Under the pieces are notes generated by a model. The model was not told the origin of the DNA. It worked only from the letters and a program-made list of their open reading frames with translations, and searched no databases. The position numbers and the translations under genes were made by a program. 64,000 nt of DNA from Sphingomonas sp. BT-65 (GTDB taxonomy: Bacteria > Pseudomonadota > Alphaproteobacteria > Sphingomonadales > Sphingomonadaceae): positions 1,860,001 to 1,924,000 of the forward strand of contig NZ_JAPCIA010000001.1 in NCBI RefSeq assembly GCF_026107375.2, given 5' to 3'. Positions 26,775 through 35,190 of the stretch are shown here, in pieces (within the stretch, counting starts at the first letter, position 1; each line of letters begins with the position of its first letter).

Positions 26775-27934
26775 GCGGCCTCCGGCGTAGGTTCGGGCGC
26801 GGGACGCGGGCGGTCGCGCCGCTCCATCCTGAGCCCGATCAGCGGCCGCAGCAACGGGATCTCACGGCCATAGCGATAGAAGATCCAGCAGCCGAGCGCA
26901 GTGGCGAGCACGAGGATCGCGAACTCCGCGAACCCGGGCAGGTCGAGCTTGAGCAGCCAGTACATCGCGACGACGATGATCGTCTGGTGGATGAGGTAGA
27001 AGGGGAACACCGCCTCGGTCAGCATCGGCCGCAGCCGGTGGTCGCGGTTGAGGAAGACCTCGGCGATGCCGATCAGCGCCGCGATCGTCATCCAGCACTG
27101 GATGTAGCGCGCCGCGAGCATGATCCGCCCGACCGCCCAGGGCGGATCGGCGGTATAGGCGATGTCGATCGCGACCGACACGATGTAGCCGGCAAGGCCG
27201 AGCACCGCCGCTGGCTTCCACAGCCGCGCGATCCAGCCCATCACCGGCTCCGACCCCGCCAGCGCGAAGCCGAACAGAAAGGCCGGGAAATAAGCGAGAT
27301 GCGCGACGCCGTCGTTGACCACGTCATGGCTGTCGCTCCAGCGCTGGAAGATCACCACCTGGGTCAGCAGCAGATAGGCGGCGGGCAGCCACAGCACGCG
27401 GGTGCCGGCGAAGATGCGGTCGAACAGTCGCTGGATCCAGCTCCCGCCCGGCAGCAGCACGATCAGCGCCAGCGCGAGCGTGTAGAGCCAGAGATAGCCG
27501 ACGAACCACAGATGGTTCCAGGTCGGCACGATGATCCCGTCGAGCGTGCCGAAATACCAGTAATGGTGCGCCCAGAAGGTCCAGTAGTTGAACCAATAGC
27601 CGTGCTGGGTCACCAGCTCGACCCAAGTCTGCGGCGGCACGATCACCGCGACGCCGAACAGCAGCGGCACGATCAGCCGCCAGGTGCGGTTGGCCGCGAA
27701 CTTGCCCGCGTTGCGCGACTTCAACCACAGCGCGCGGCTGGCATAGCCCGAGACGAGGAACAGCAGGGTCAGCCGCCAGGGACTGGTGAACAGCATCGGC
27801 ACCGTCACCCAGTCGGCGGGCGCCGCGGTCTTCACATGATAGCCCCAGGGCACGAAGACCATGCCGACATGATAGAGGATCAGCAGGCCGAACGCCCCGA
27901 TCCGCAGCCAGTCCATGCCGTAATGCCGTTCCAC
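26771..27934 (-). CDS. Acyltransferase-3-like membrane protein
   Basis: Polytopic membrane protein of 387 residues with 9-11 hydrophobic segments, starting ERHYGMDWLRIGAFGLLILYH. This is the acyltransferase 3/OpgC-like pattern in which a helix-1 His (YHVGMVFVPW) is involved in catalysis. Substrate unknown; candidates are O-acetylation or O-succinylation of a glycan. It overlaps the isoaspartyl peptidase gene by 4 nt. The gene upstream at 27966-29138 is a clear paralogue. Confidence 0.82.
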   Translation of the reverse strand: MERHYGMDWLRIGAFGLLILYHVGMVFVPWGYHVKTAAPADWVTVPMLFTSPWRLTLLFLVSGYASRALWLKSRNAGKFAANRTWRLIVPLLFGVAVIVPPQTWVELVTQHGYWFNYWTFWAHHYWYFGTLDGIIVPTWNHLWFVGYLWLYTLALALIVLLPGGSWIQRLFDRIFAGTRVLWLPAAYLLLTQVVIFQRWSDSHDVVNDGVAHLAYFPAFLFGFALAGSEPVMGWIARLWKPAAVLGLAGYIVSVAIDIAYTADPPWAVGRIMLAARYIQCWMTIAALIGIAEVFLNRDHRLRPMLTEAVFPFYLIHQTIIVVAMYWLLKLDLPGFAEFAILVLATALGCWIFYRYGREIPLLRPLIGLRMERRDRPRPAPEPTPEAA

Positions 27935-27965
27935 CGCCGCCCCTTAGCCGGGTCGGCGCCCAATG

Positions 27966-29138
27966 TCAGGCCGGTTGCGGCGAAATCTCCGGTGCTGCGC
28001 GTGGCGAACGCGGGCCGAGCCCGATCAGCGGCCGCAGCCAGCCGATCTCGCGCCCGATCAGGTAGAAGGCCGCACAGGCCGCGCCGGTGCCCGCGAGCAG
28101 CGTCGCGAACTCGACCCAGGGATTGAGCTTGAGCGGGAGCGAATACCAGGTGATCACGACGATCGCCGGCTGGTGGATCAGGTAGAAGGGGAACACCGCC
28201 TCCGCGATCGACTTGCGCCAGCGATGGTCGCGGTTCCAGTAGCGGTCGGCGAGCACGAACAGCGCGATCGTCATCGTCCACGCCATCGCCACCTGCGCCG
28301 CGCGCTCGCCTGCCATCACCCAGCGCGGCGGGATCGTCTCGCCGGGAAAGACCAGCTCGACCACCACGACGACCGCGCCGGAAAGCGCGGCGATCACCAG
28401 CGCCGCCTTCCACTTCCGCTGGAGCGGCGCCCAGAGCTGCGGCGTACCGGCGAGCACGAAGCCGAACAGGAACATCGGCAGATATTGCGCATGCCCCGCC
28501 CAGTCGCTGAGCAGCCCATGGTCCTCGGGCACGACGAACAGCAGCCCGAGCTTCGCGACCGCCAGCCCGGCGATCGGGAACCACAGGATACGCCACCCCT
28601 TGGATAGCCATTCCACCAGCCACGCCGCGCCCGCCTCGATCCGCGCGCGGCCGATCGCCAGCGCCGCGGCGAGGAGCGCGGTGTAGGTCCACAGATAGGC
28701 GACGAACCACAGATGCTCCCAGCTCGGGAACTCGCGCCCCCAGAACTCGCCCGAGCGCCAATAGTCGGACAGCCAGAAATGGAGATATCCGTGCGGATAG
28801 CCCTTCTCCATCACCCGCACCCACATCTCCACCGGCACCAGGAACCCCATGCCGAAGGCGAGCGGCACCAGCAGCCGGATGTTGCGCAGATGCAGGAACC
28901 TGCCCGCGCTCCCCGCCTTCTGGAACAGGTGCCAAGAGGCATAGCCCGACACCGCGAACAGCAAAGCGAGCCGCCACGGCGTGAGCAGCGACATCGGCGC
29001 GATCAGCTCGGGATAACTGTGGTTGGTCTTGATCACCCAGGTCCAGGGCGCGAACACCATGCCGATATGATAGAGGATCAGCAGCGCGAACGCCGCGATG
29101 CGCAGCCAGTCGAGGCCATAGTGGCGGTTGGTACGCAC
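27966..29138 (-). CDS. Acyltransferase-3-like membrane protein, paralogue
   Basis: Paralogue of the gene at 26771-27934: HYGLDWLRIAAFALLILYH at the start and the same order of about ten membrane segments, 390 residues. I start it at a GTG (29138) with AGGTGA upstream, giving the same N-terminus as the paralogue; the open frame upstream to 29267 has no support. The pair probably arose by tandem duplication. Divergent from ispG. Confidence 0.8.
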   Translation of the reverse strand: MRTNRHYGLDWLRIAAFALLILYHIGMVFAPWTWVIKTNHSYPELIAPMSLLTPWRLALLFAVSGYASWHLFQKAGSAGRFLHLRNIRLLVPLAFGMGFLVPVEMWVRVMEKGYPHGYLHFWLSDYWRSGEFWGREFPSWEHLWFVAYLWTYTALLAAALAIGRARIEAGAAWLVEWLSKGWRILWFPIAGLAVAKLGLLFVVPEDHGLLSDWAGHAQYLPMFLFGFVLAGTPQLWAPLQRKWKAALVIAALSGAVVVVVELVFPGETIPPRWVMAGERAAQVAMAWTMTIALFVLADRYWNRDHRWRKSIAEAVFPFYLIHQPAIVVITWYSLPLKLNPWVEFATLLAGTGAACAAFYLIGREIGWLRPLIGLGPRSPRAAPEISPQPA

Positions 29139-29266
29139 GGGTTGATCACCTACATCGGTCACGGCACGGCCTATAGCCCCGGGAATTAACCAATTGGTTA
29201 TCGGCCGCCCGCCTTTCTCGGGCGCGGCGGATCGGGTATAGGGCCGGCGAACCCAGAGGAATCCCA

Positions 29267-30391
29267 ATGTCCGTGCGTCCCTGGCGCGATATCGCGCGCC
29301 GCCAAAGCCGCCAGATCATGGTCGGCAACGTGCCCGTCGGCGGCGATGCGCCGGTCACCGTCCAGACGATGACCAACACCCCGACCGATGACGCGAAGGC
29401 GACGATCGACCAGATTCGCCGCTGCGAGGAGGCGGGGGTCGACATCATCCGCGTCTCCTGCCCCGATGTCGCGAGCACCGCGGCATTGAAGCAGATCGTC
29501 CGCGCCGCCCGCGTGCCCGTGGTCGCCGACATCCATTTCCACTACAAGCGCGCGCTAGAAGCCGCCGACGCCGGCGCTGCGTGCCTGCGCATCAACCCGG
29601 GCAACATCGGTTCGGCCGAGCGCGTCAACGAGGTGGTCAACGCCGCCAAGGCCAATGGCTGCGCGATCCGCATCGGGGTCAATGCCGGTTCCCTCGAGAA
29701 GGATCTGCTCGAGAAATATGGCGAGCCCTGCCCCGAGGCGCTGGTCGAGAGCGCGCTCGACCATATCAAGCTGCTGCAGGACCGCGACTTCCACGAATTC
29801 AAGGTCGCGGTGAAGGCGAGCGACGTGTTCCTCGCCACCGCCGCCTATCAGCAGCTCGCCGAGGCGGTGGATTGCCCGCTACACCTCGGCATCACCGAGG
29901 CGGGCGGGTTCGTCGGCGGGACGGTGAAGAGCGCGATCGGCATCGGATCGCTGCTGTGGTTCGGGATCGGCGACACGATCCGCGTGTCGCTCTCGGCCGA
30001 GCCCGAGGAGGAGGTCCGCGTCGGCTTCGAGATCCTGAAAGCGCTCGGCATCCGCAACCGGGGGGTGCGGGTGGTGAGCTGCCCGAGCTGCGCGCGCCAG
30101 GGCTTCGATGTGATCCGCACCGTCCAGACGCTGGAGGAGCGGCTGCAGCACATCCGCACGCCGATGAGCCTGTCGGTGCTCGGCTGCGTGGTCAACGGGC
30201 CGGGCGAAGCGCGCGAGACCGATATCGGCCTGACCGGCGGCGGCAACGGCAAGCACATGGTCTATCTCTCGGGCGTCACCGACCACACGGTGTCGAGCGA
30301 GGACATGCTCGACCATATCGTCCGGCTGGTCGAGGCCAAGGCGGCGGAGATCGAGGCGGCGAATGAGGCCGCGGCGGTGGCAGCGGAATGA
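29267..30391 (+). CDS. ispG: 4-hydroxy-3-methylbut-2-enyl diphosphate synthase
   Basis: Iron-sulfur enzyme of the MEP isoprenoid pathway that converts MEcPP to HMBPP. The 374-residue protein has the N-terminal TIM barrel ([20 protein letters not shown]) and a C-terminal [4Fe-4S] domain with ligands in [10 protein letters not shown] and [10 protein letters not shown] plus the Glu. There is no plant-type insertion. The 86-aa repeat protein begins 4 nt before the stop (overlapping start and stop), so the two are translationally coupled. Confidence 0.96.
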   Translation: MSVRPWRDIARRQSRQIMVGNVPVGGDAPVTVQTMTNTPTDDAKATIDQIRRCEEAGVDIIRVSCPDVASTAALKQIVRAARVPVVADIHFHYKRALEAADAGAACLRINPGNIGSAERVNEVVNAAKANGCAIRIGVNAGSLEKDLLEKYGEPCPEALVESALDHIKLLQDRDFHEFKVAVKASDVFLATAAYQQLAEAVDCPLHLGITEAGGFVGGTVKSAIGIGSLLWFGIGDTIRVSLSAEPEEEVRVGFEILKALGIRNRGVRVVSCPSCARQGFDVIRTVQTLEERLQHIRTPMSLSVLGCVVNGPGEARETDIGLTGGGNGKHMVYLSGVTDHTVSSEDMLDHIVRLVEAKAAEIEAANEAAAVAAE

Positions 30392-30648
30392 CGCGCAAGC
30401 CGGCGGCGGCGGTGGTCGTTGCGCCGTCCGAGGCGCGCGGCGCCGTCGCCACCGGCAGTTCCGCGATCGGTGCGTCGGCGCTGGGCGCGGTCGCAGTGGG
30501 CGCTCTGGCAATGGGTGCGCTGGCGATCGGCGCGCTTGCCGTAGGGCGCCTCTGGATTGGCCGAGCGCATATCCGCAAGCTGCGCATCGACGAGCTTGAG
30601 GTAGGGCGCATCGTCCGGCTGGACGAGGGCGGGAACGACCGGACCTGA
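30388..30648 (+). CDS. Small protein of tandem five-residue repeats
   Basis: Unrecognised 86-residue protein. From about residue 24 to 78 it is made of about eleven consecutive pentads with a hydrophobic residue at position four and Gly or a charge at position five: [55 protein letters not shown]. The first six are nearly identical; the last four are charged. The regular spacing suggests a beta-helix-like solenoid or a membrane-associated repeat. It is coupled to ispG by a 4-nt overlap. The function is unknown. Confidence 0.65.
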   Translation: MTRKPAAAVVVAPSEARGAVATGSSAIGASALGAVAVGALAMGALAIGALAVGRLWIGRAHIRKLRIDELEVGRIVRLDEGGNDRT

Positions 30649-30716
30649 CCCGCTCCCGGCGACCAGCGGAAAGTCCCAAAAGTCACACTCCTACGCGCGT
30701 GCGCGATGGTGCGACC

Positions 30717-30845
30717 AGATTGACGAAGTTGACGTGTTCGGCGGGGTTCCGCGCGGCGTGTCAGGCTGGGATCGACGTGTCAAAGAGCGGCCGGGCACTG
30801 GCCCTGCCAGCCGAGCGAAGCACGCGAAATCCTACATTTCAAGCG
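30717..30845. repeat. Intergenic repeat-like segment shared with 39310-39475
   Basis: Three pieces in order, GACGAAGTTGACG, ATCGACG..TCAAAGAGCGGCCG and TCCTACATTTCAAGCGG, match pieces in the same order and similar spacing at 39313-39475. The rest differs. It lies between the 86-aa gene and the LysR gene's 3' end, and may extend into the latter's stop. Confidence 0.45.
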
Positions 30846-31711
30846 GCGCCGGCCGCCGCGGACAGCCACGCCGCGAACGCCTGCATCGCCGCGCTCTCGC
30901 GCCGCGAGTTGAGGCGGGTCAGCCAGTAGCGGCCCAGCGCGATCTCAACGGCGAAGGGCTGGACGAGGCGTTCCGCGGCGAGGTCGACTTCGAACATCGC
31001 CGGCGGCGCCAGCGCAACTCCATGACCGGCGAGCGCCGCGGCGATCATCACCGCCGAACTGTCGAACACCGGCCCCGTCAGACGCGGGCTTGGCGCGCCC
31101 GCAGCTTCGAACCAGCGCGGCCATTCGTCGGGTCGATAGGAGCGCAGCAGCGTCTCGCGGGCGAGATCGGCGGGCGTGGCGAGACGCGCGGCGATGGCTG
31201 GCGCGCAGAGCGGCGACAGCGGTGCGGCGATCAGCGGGACGGCATAGGTGCCATGCCACGCGCCGTCGCCGAAGCGGATCGCGTAATCCAGCCCCTCACC
31301 TGCCAGATCGACGCGGTTGTTGTTGGTCAGCAACCGAAGATCGACTTGCGGATGCGCGCGCTGAAAGTCGTCGAGCCGCGGCAGCAGCCAGCCGGTGGCG
31401 AAGGTGCCGACCACGCCGACCGTCAGCACCTCGCGCATCCGGCCGCCCTCGTAACGGTCGAGCGTCTCGCCGATCCGGTCGAACGCGTCGCCCAACACCG
31501 GCACCAGCGCCAGCCCCTCGTCGGTGAGCGCGAGGCCGCGCGGCAGGCGGCGGAACAACGGCACGCCGAGCCGCCGCTCGAGCAGCGCGACCTGATGGCT
31601 CACCGCCCCCTGGCTGACGCACAGCTCGGCCGCGGCGCGGGTGAAGTTGAGATGCCGCGCCGCCGCCTCGAAGGCGCGCAACGCGTTGAGCGGGAGCTGG
31701 GGGCGGTCCAT
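30839..31711 (-). CDS. LysR-family regulator, GcvA/AmpR-like
   Basis: Transcription regulator of 290 residues. N-terminal winged helix (about 8-65: LNALRAFEAAARHLNFTRAA, VSQGAVSHQVALLERRLGVPLF) and a C-terminal effector domain (about 92-290). The sequence PLNALRAFEAAARHL is typical of the GcvA/AmpR branch, which commonly regulates neighbouring beta-lactamase genes. It is divergent from the B3 metallo-beta-lactamase, with a T-N11-A palindrome at 31719-31737. The start at 31711 was chosen for the conserved domain; upstream in-frame codons lie over that palindrome. The effector is unknown. Confidence 0.88.
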   Translation of the reverse strand: MDRPQLPLNALRAFEAAARHLNFTRAAAELCVSQGAVSHQVALLERRLGVPLFRRLPRGLALTDEGLALVPVLGDAFDRIGETLDRYEGGRMREVLTVGVVGTFATGWLLPRLDDFQRAHPQVDLRLLTNNNRVDLAGEGLDYAIRFGDGAWHGTYAVPLIAAPLSPLCAPAIAARLATPADLARETLLRSYRPDEWPRWFEAAGAPSPRLTGPVFDSSAVMIAAALAGHGVALAPPAMFEVDLAAERLVQPFAVEIALGRYWLTRLNSRRESAAMQAFAAWLSAAAGAA

Positions 31712-31718
31712 GTGCGAA

Positions 31719-31737
31719 GCATGAACTGTGCTCATGC
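31719..31737. promoter_or_regulatory. Putative LysR operator (T-N11-A)
   Basis: GCATGA (31719-31724) and TCATGC (31732-31737) are exact inverted arms 7 bp apart, with T at 31722 and A at 31734 giving the T-N11-A spacing of LysR-type boxes. It lies 8 bp upstream of the LysR start and 81 bp before the beta-lactamase start. Autoregulation and control of the lactamase gene are inferred. Confidence 0.55.
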
Positions 31738-31817
31738 CTAAGTCGAGAATTGATGCTTTGTGCGGCCCGGACTTCATCGGCATTTTGTGCCGGAACCCGG
31801 ATCGGTGGAGGATAAGG

Positions 31818-32726
31818 ATGAGGAAAGCTGGATTCGCATTGGCCGCGCTCACCTTGCTAACCGGGCAGGCCGACGGGCAGCGCGCCGACCGCGACGACCC
31901 GCTGCTGCGCCCGATCGCGGCGGACTATGCTGCGCGCTGGCTGGAGCCGCAGGCGCCGGTGCGGCTCCATGGCCAGAGCTATTATGTCGGATTCAAGGGG
32001 CTGGGCGTGGTGCTCGTGCGCACGTCCGCCGGCCTGATCCTGTTCGACGGCGGGGTGCCGCAATCGGTGCGCGCGATCCAGGCCAATATCCGCAAGCTCG
32101 GCTTCGACCCGAAGCAGATCAAGTACATCCTCGTCACCGAACCGCACTGGGACCATGCCGGTGGCGTCGCCGCGCTGGCGCGCGACAGTGGCGCGATGGT
32201 GATCGCGGGCGCGGCGGCGGTGGCTGAGCTGCGTCGCGGCAATGTCGGCCCGGACGATCCGCAGGCGGGCATCCATGCGCAGATGCCCGGCGTGACGCGG
32301 GTCCGGGGCGTGCGCGATGGCGAGCAGGTGCGGCTCGGCGGCGTGACGGTTACGGCGCAGGCGACGCCCGGCCATACCGCGGGCAGCACGAGCTGGTCAT
32401 GGCAATCCTGCGAAGGCAAGACCTGCGCGACCCTTGTGTTCGCCGCCAGCATCAACCCGGTGAGCGCAGACGAGTACCGCTTCACCGACCATCCCGAGCG
32501 CGTCGCGCTGCTGCGCCGCGGCGCGGCCAAGCTCGCCGCGCTGCGCTGCGACATCGCCATCCCCTCGCACCCCGACACCAACGACACGCTCAAGCACCTC
32601 GCCGCGCTCGAACGTTCGCGGGTGCGCAACCCGCTGCTCGACAAGGCCGCCTGCCGCTCGCTCGCGGCGACCTATAGCGAGCGGCTCGATGCGCGGCTGG
32701 CAAAGGAGAAGGCGGAGCGGCGCTAG
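31818..32726 (+). CDS. Subclass B3 metallo-beta-lactamase, Glu116 variant
   Basis: Predicted periplasmic zinc hydrolase of 302 residues. Signal peptide about 1-20. The fold is B3: the metal motif is T-E-P-H-W-D-H (107-113), so the first ligand, normally His116, is Glu108, while His110, Asp112 and His113 equal His118, Asp120 and His121. Further ligands are His186 (GHTAGS; His196) and His251 (IPSHPDTND; His263). The codon at 32139-32141 is GAA. B3-E enzymes of this type are known, for example SIE-1 from Sphingobium indicum. GGAGG precedes the ATG. Beta-lactam hydrolysis is probable but not proven. Confidence 0.88.
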   Translation: MRKAGFALAALTLLTGQADGQRADRDDPLLRPIAADYAARWLEPQAPVRLHGQSYYVGFKGLGVVLVRTSAGLILFDGGVPQSVRAIQANIRKLGFDPKQIKYILVTEPHWDHAGGVAALARDSGAMVIAGAAAVAELRRGNVGPDDPQAGIHAQMPGVTRVRGVRDGEQVRLGGVTVTAQATPGHTAGSTSWSWQSCEGKTCATLVFAASINPVSADEYRFTDHPERVALLRRGAAKLAALRCDIAIPSHPDTNDTLKHLAALERSRVRNPLLDKAACRSLAATYSERLDARLAKEKAERR

Positions 32727-32769
32727 GCGGCGATTGACCCGGCCGCGCGGGACCGCCAAGCGCGATCGG

Positions 32770-33672
32770 GTGAATCGTTCCACCTCCCCATTGATCGCCT
32801 TCGCCGTCGCGGCGCTCGGCATCGCGATCTTCTCGTCGATGGACGCGCTGATGAAGGGGCTGGTGATCGCGCTCGGCACCTACAATGCGCTGACCTGGCG
32901 CATGCTCGCCGGAACGGTGGTGAGCGGCATCCCCTACGCCCTTTCCCGCCCGCGCTGGCCGGCGCGCGCGGTGATGCGCATCCACCTCATGCGCGGGCTG
33001 GTGTCGGCGGTGATGGCCTATCTGTTCTTCTGGGGCCTCGGGCGCGTGCCGATGGCGCAGGCGATTGCGCTGTCCTTCATCGCGCCGATCATCGTGCTGT
33101 TCCTCGCCGCGCTGATCCTCAAGGAGCGGATCACCCGCGTGGCCCTCATCGCCACCGCCATGGCTTTTGCCGGGGTGCTGGTGATCCTGTGGGGCCAGGC
33201 GCGCGCCGAGCTTGGACCCGAGGCGTTCTGGGGCGCGATCGCGATCCTCGTCTCCGCCGTCTGCTATGCCTGGAACATCATCCTGATGCGCCAGCAGTCG
33301 CTGGTCGCCGGACCGGGCGAGGTCGCCTTCTACCAGACGCTGATCGTGACCGCGGTCTATCTGCTCGCCGCCCCATGGCTGATGGTCGTGCCGCCGCTGG
33401 CCGAAGTGCCGGCGCTGGTGCTGGCGGCGATGCTGGCGACGGCGTCGCTGTTCCTGCTCTCCTGGGCCTATGCCCGGGCCGAGGCGAGCTATCTCGCGCC
33501 GACCGAATATACCGGCTTCCTGTGGGCGACGCTCTGGGGCTGGGTGGTGTTCGGCGAGCGCGTATCCCTTTTCACCGTCGCCGGGGCGGCGCTGATCGTC
33601 GGCGGGTGTATCCTCGCCGCCGGGCGGCGCGACAACGCCCCGGTGGCCGACAGCGAGGCGCAATTGCCATGA
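32770..33672 (+). CDS. EamA-family (DMT) transporter
   Basis: Ten-helix drug/metabolite transporter of 300 residues with two EamA repeats (about 8-140 and 150-285: WRMLAGTVVSG, LSFIAPIIVLFLAALILKER; then APTEYTGFLWATLWGWVVFGE). Substrate unknown; many export amino acids or metabolites. A GTG at 32770 fits the first helix best, but its ribosome site is weak. It overlaps the GNAT gene by 4 nt, so those two are co-translated. It could be part of a unit with the lactamase 43 bp upstream. Confidence 0.85.
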   Translation: MNRSTSPLIAFAVAALGIAIFSSMDALMKGLVIALGTYNALTWRMLAGTVVSGIPYALSRPRWPARAVMRIHLMRGLVSAVMAYLFFWGLGRVPMAQAIALSFIAPIIVLFLAALILKERITRVALIATAMAFAGVLVILWGQARAELGPEAFWGAIAILVSAVCYAWNIILMRQQSLVAGPGEVAFYQTLIVTAVYLLAAPWLMVVPPLAEVPALVLAAMLATASLFLLSWAYARAEASYLAPTEYTGFLWATLWGWVVFGERVSLFTVAGAALIVGGCILAAGRRDNAPVADSEAQLP

Positions 33673-34148
33673 TCTCGATTCGACAAGCGGGACCCGAGGA
33701 TGTCGAGCTGGTCGCGGACTTCATCCGCAAGCTCGCCGATTACGAGAAGCTGGCGCACGAGGTACGCTTCGATCCCGAGATACTGCGCGCGCATCTGTTC
33801 GGCACGCACCCGGCAGCGGAGGTGCTGATCGGCGAGGTCGACGGCGTGCCCAGCGGCTTCGCGCTGTTCTTCCAGACCTTCTCGACCTTCGAGGGCAGGC
33901 CGGGGATCTGGCTCGAGGACCTGTTCGTCGATCCCGTCGTGCGCGGCGGCGGGCTCGGCCGCGCGCTGCTGTCGCGGCTCGCGGCGTTGGTGGTCGAGCG
34001 CGGCGGGGCGCGGCTCGAATGGAATGTGCTCGACTGGAACGAGCTCGGCAAGGGCTTCTACCGCAGCATCGGCGCGGCGCATGTCGAGAGCTGGGAACGC
34101 TGGCGGATGGAGATCGACGCGATCCGGAGCCTCGCCGATGGCGGCTGA
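33669..34148 (+). CDS. GNAT-family N-acetyltransferase
   Basis: A 159-residue GNAT of the spermidine/thialysine acetyltransferase-like type: MISIRQAGPEDVELVADFIRKLADYE, WLEDLFVDPVVRGGGLGRALL with the acetyl-CoA binding motif (RGGGLGRALL), and NELGKGFYRSIGA. Acceptor unknown. It overlaps the transporter by 4 nt and the next gene begins within 12 nt of its end. Confidence 0.85.
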   Translation: MISIRQAGPEDVELVADFIRKLADYEKLAHEVRFDPEILRAHLFGTHPAAEVLIGEVDGVPSGFALFFQTFSTFEGRPGIWLEDLFVDPVVRGGGLGRALLSRLAALVVERGGARLEWNVLDWNELGKGFYRSIGAAHVESWERWRMEIDAIRSLADGG

Positions 34149-34149
34149 C

Positions 34150-34503
34150 ATGGCATTGGTCGAATGGGCCAAGGAGTCGCTGGCGCCGCTGGGGACGATC
34201 AGCTTCCGGCGGATGATGGGTGCGGGCGTGCTCTATTGCGACGGCACGGTGTTCGCGGTGGTCGACGCGGAAGCGATCTACTTCAAGTCGGATGCCGAGA
34301 GCGCGCCGATCTGGGATTCGGCCGGCTGCCCGCCCTTCACCTTCGAGGGAAAGGACGGCGAGACCGTCGCGACGAAATTCCGCCGCGCGCCGGACGACGT
34401 GTACGACGATGCGGATGCGATGCGGCAATGGGCGGCGCTGGGGGTGGAGGCCGGGCTTCGCGCGCCCGCGAAGAAGCCGAAGGCTAGCCGCCGAGCGCGT
34501 TGA
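34150..34503 (+). CDS. TfoX N-terminal domain protein
   Basis: A 117-residue protein of the TfoX-N family: FRRMMGAGVLYCDGTVFAVVDAEAIYFK and FTFEGKDGETVATKFRRAPDDVYDDADAM. It has a Lys/Arg-rich C-terminal tail (KKPKASRRAR). TfoX-C, which in full-length TfoX/Sxy joins it, is missing, so a competence role is unlikely. The start is uncertain: 34138 is an in-frame alternative that overlaps the GNAT gene's stop. It overlaps the DUF1345 gene's end by 20 nt on the opposite strand. Confidence 0.8.
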   Translation: MALVEWAKESLAPLGTISFRRMMGAGVLYCDGTVFAVVDAEAIYFKSDAESAPIWDSAGCPPFTFEGKDGETVATKFRRAPDDVYDDADAMRQWAALGVEAGLRAPAKKPKASRRAR

Positions 34504-35143
34504 TCGTGAAGGCGATGATGCCGAGGTTGAAGACGAACGCGGTGACGCAGTGGAAGGTTACCGCGCGGCGCATCGGCCGGCTCGTGATCGTCACGTCGCT
34601 GGTCTGGAAGGTCATGCCCAGGCACCAGGCGAAATAGACGAAGTCCGAATAGTCGGGCTCGGGCGTCTGCGGGAATTCCAGCCCACCGGCGTCCTGCCCG
34701 TGGCGTTGCGTGTAGAAGAGATGCGCATAGTGCAGCGCATAGACCGTGTTGCCGAACAGCCAGCAGATCGCGAGCGTCGCGATGACCAGCGTGAGGCTCC
34801 GCGGCTCGGGCGCGCCGTGCGGGACCAGCACGCTGGCGACGGTGGCGAACACCGCAAGGCTGATCGCCCCGGTGATGACGAGCAGCGCGACGCGGTTGGC
34901 GTCGTTGGCCCGCGCGGCGGCGCGGATATGGTGCGATTCATGGCGGAACAGCGGGAGGCACGACGCGAGGAACAGCAATGCCGCCGCGTCGAACGCCGCC
35001 ATCACGCCGAAGCGGTCGCCAAGCGGCGGGATCGCGACGACGCATCCCGCGGCAAGCGCCGCGGCGAAGAGCAGGAAGCGCAGCGGGGCGACCAGGTTGC
35101 CGATGCCCCGGCGGTGCTGTGTGCCATGTGCCCCGTCCCGCAT
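34484..35143 (-). CDS. DUF1345 membrane protein
   Basis: A 219-residue protein with six membrane helices (about 18-38, 42-62, 85-105, 118-142, 168-185, 197-215). The segments FVYFAWCLGMTFQTSDVTITSRPMRR and LHYAHLFYT are the hallmarks of DUF1345. The function is unknown. The N-terminus lacks a clear ribosome site and may start later. It converges with the TfoX-N gene and lies 47 bp downstream of ppa. Confidence 0.82.
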   Translation of the reverse strand: MRDGAHGTQHRRGIGNLVAPLRFLLFAAALAAGCVVAIPPLGDRFGVMAAFDAAALLFLASCLPLFRHESHHIRAAARANDANRVALLVITGAISLAVFATVASVLVPHGAPEPRSLTLVIATLAICWLFGNTVYALHYAHLFYTQRHGQDAGGLEFPQTPEPDYSDFVYFAWCLGMTFQTSDVTITSRPMRRAVTFHCVTAFVFNLGIIAFTINALGG

Positions 35144-35190
35144 CCCCCCAGACTAGGCGAGATGCGGGCGGCTGGCCAGATCGCGGCGGC

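Noticed and set aside
34138..34153. Repeated junction GATGGCGGCTGACATGG shared with tolR-tolA
   Set aside because: Both are an ATG-GCG-GCT-GAC-ATG overlap of end codons; the likeness follows from common codons at gene ends, not shared ancestry.
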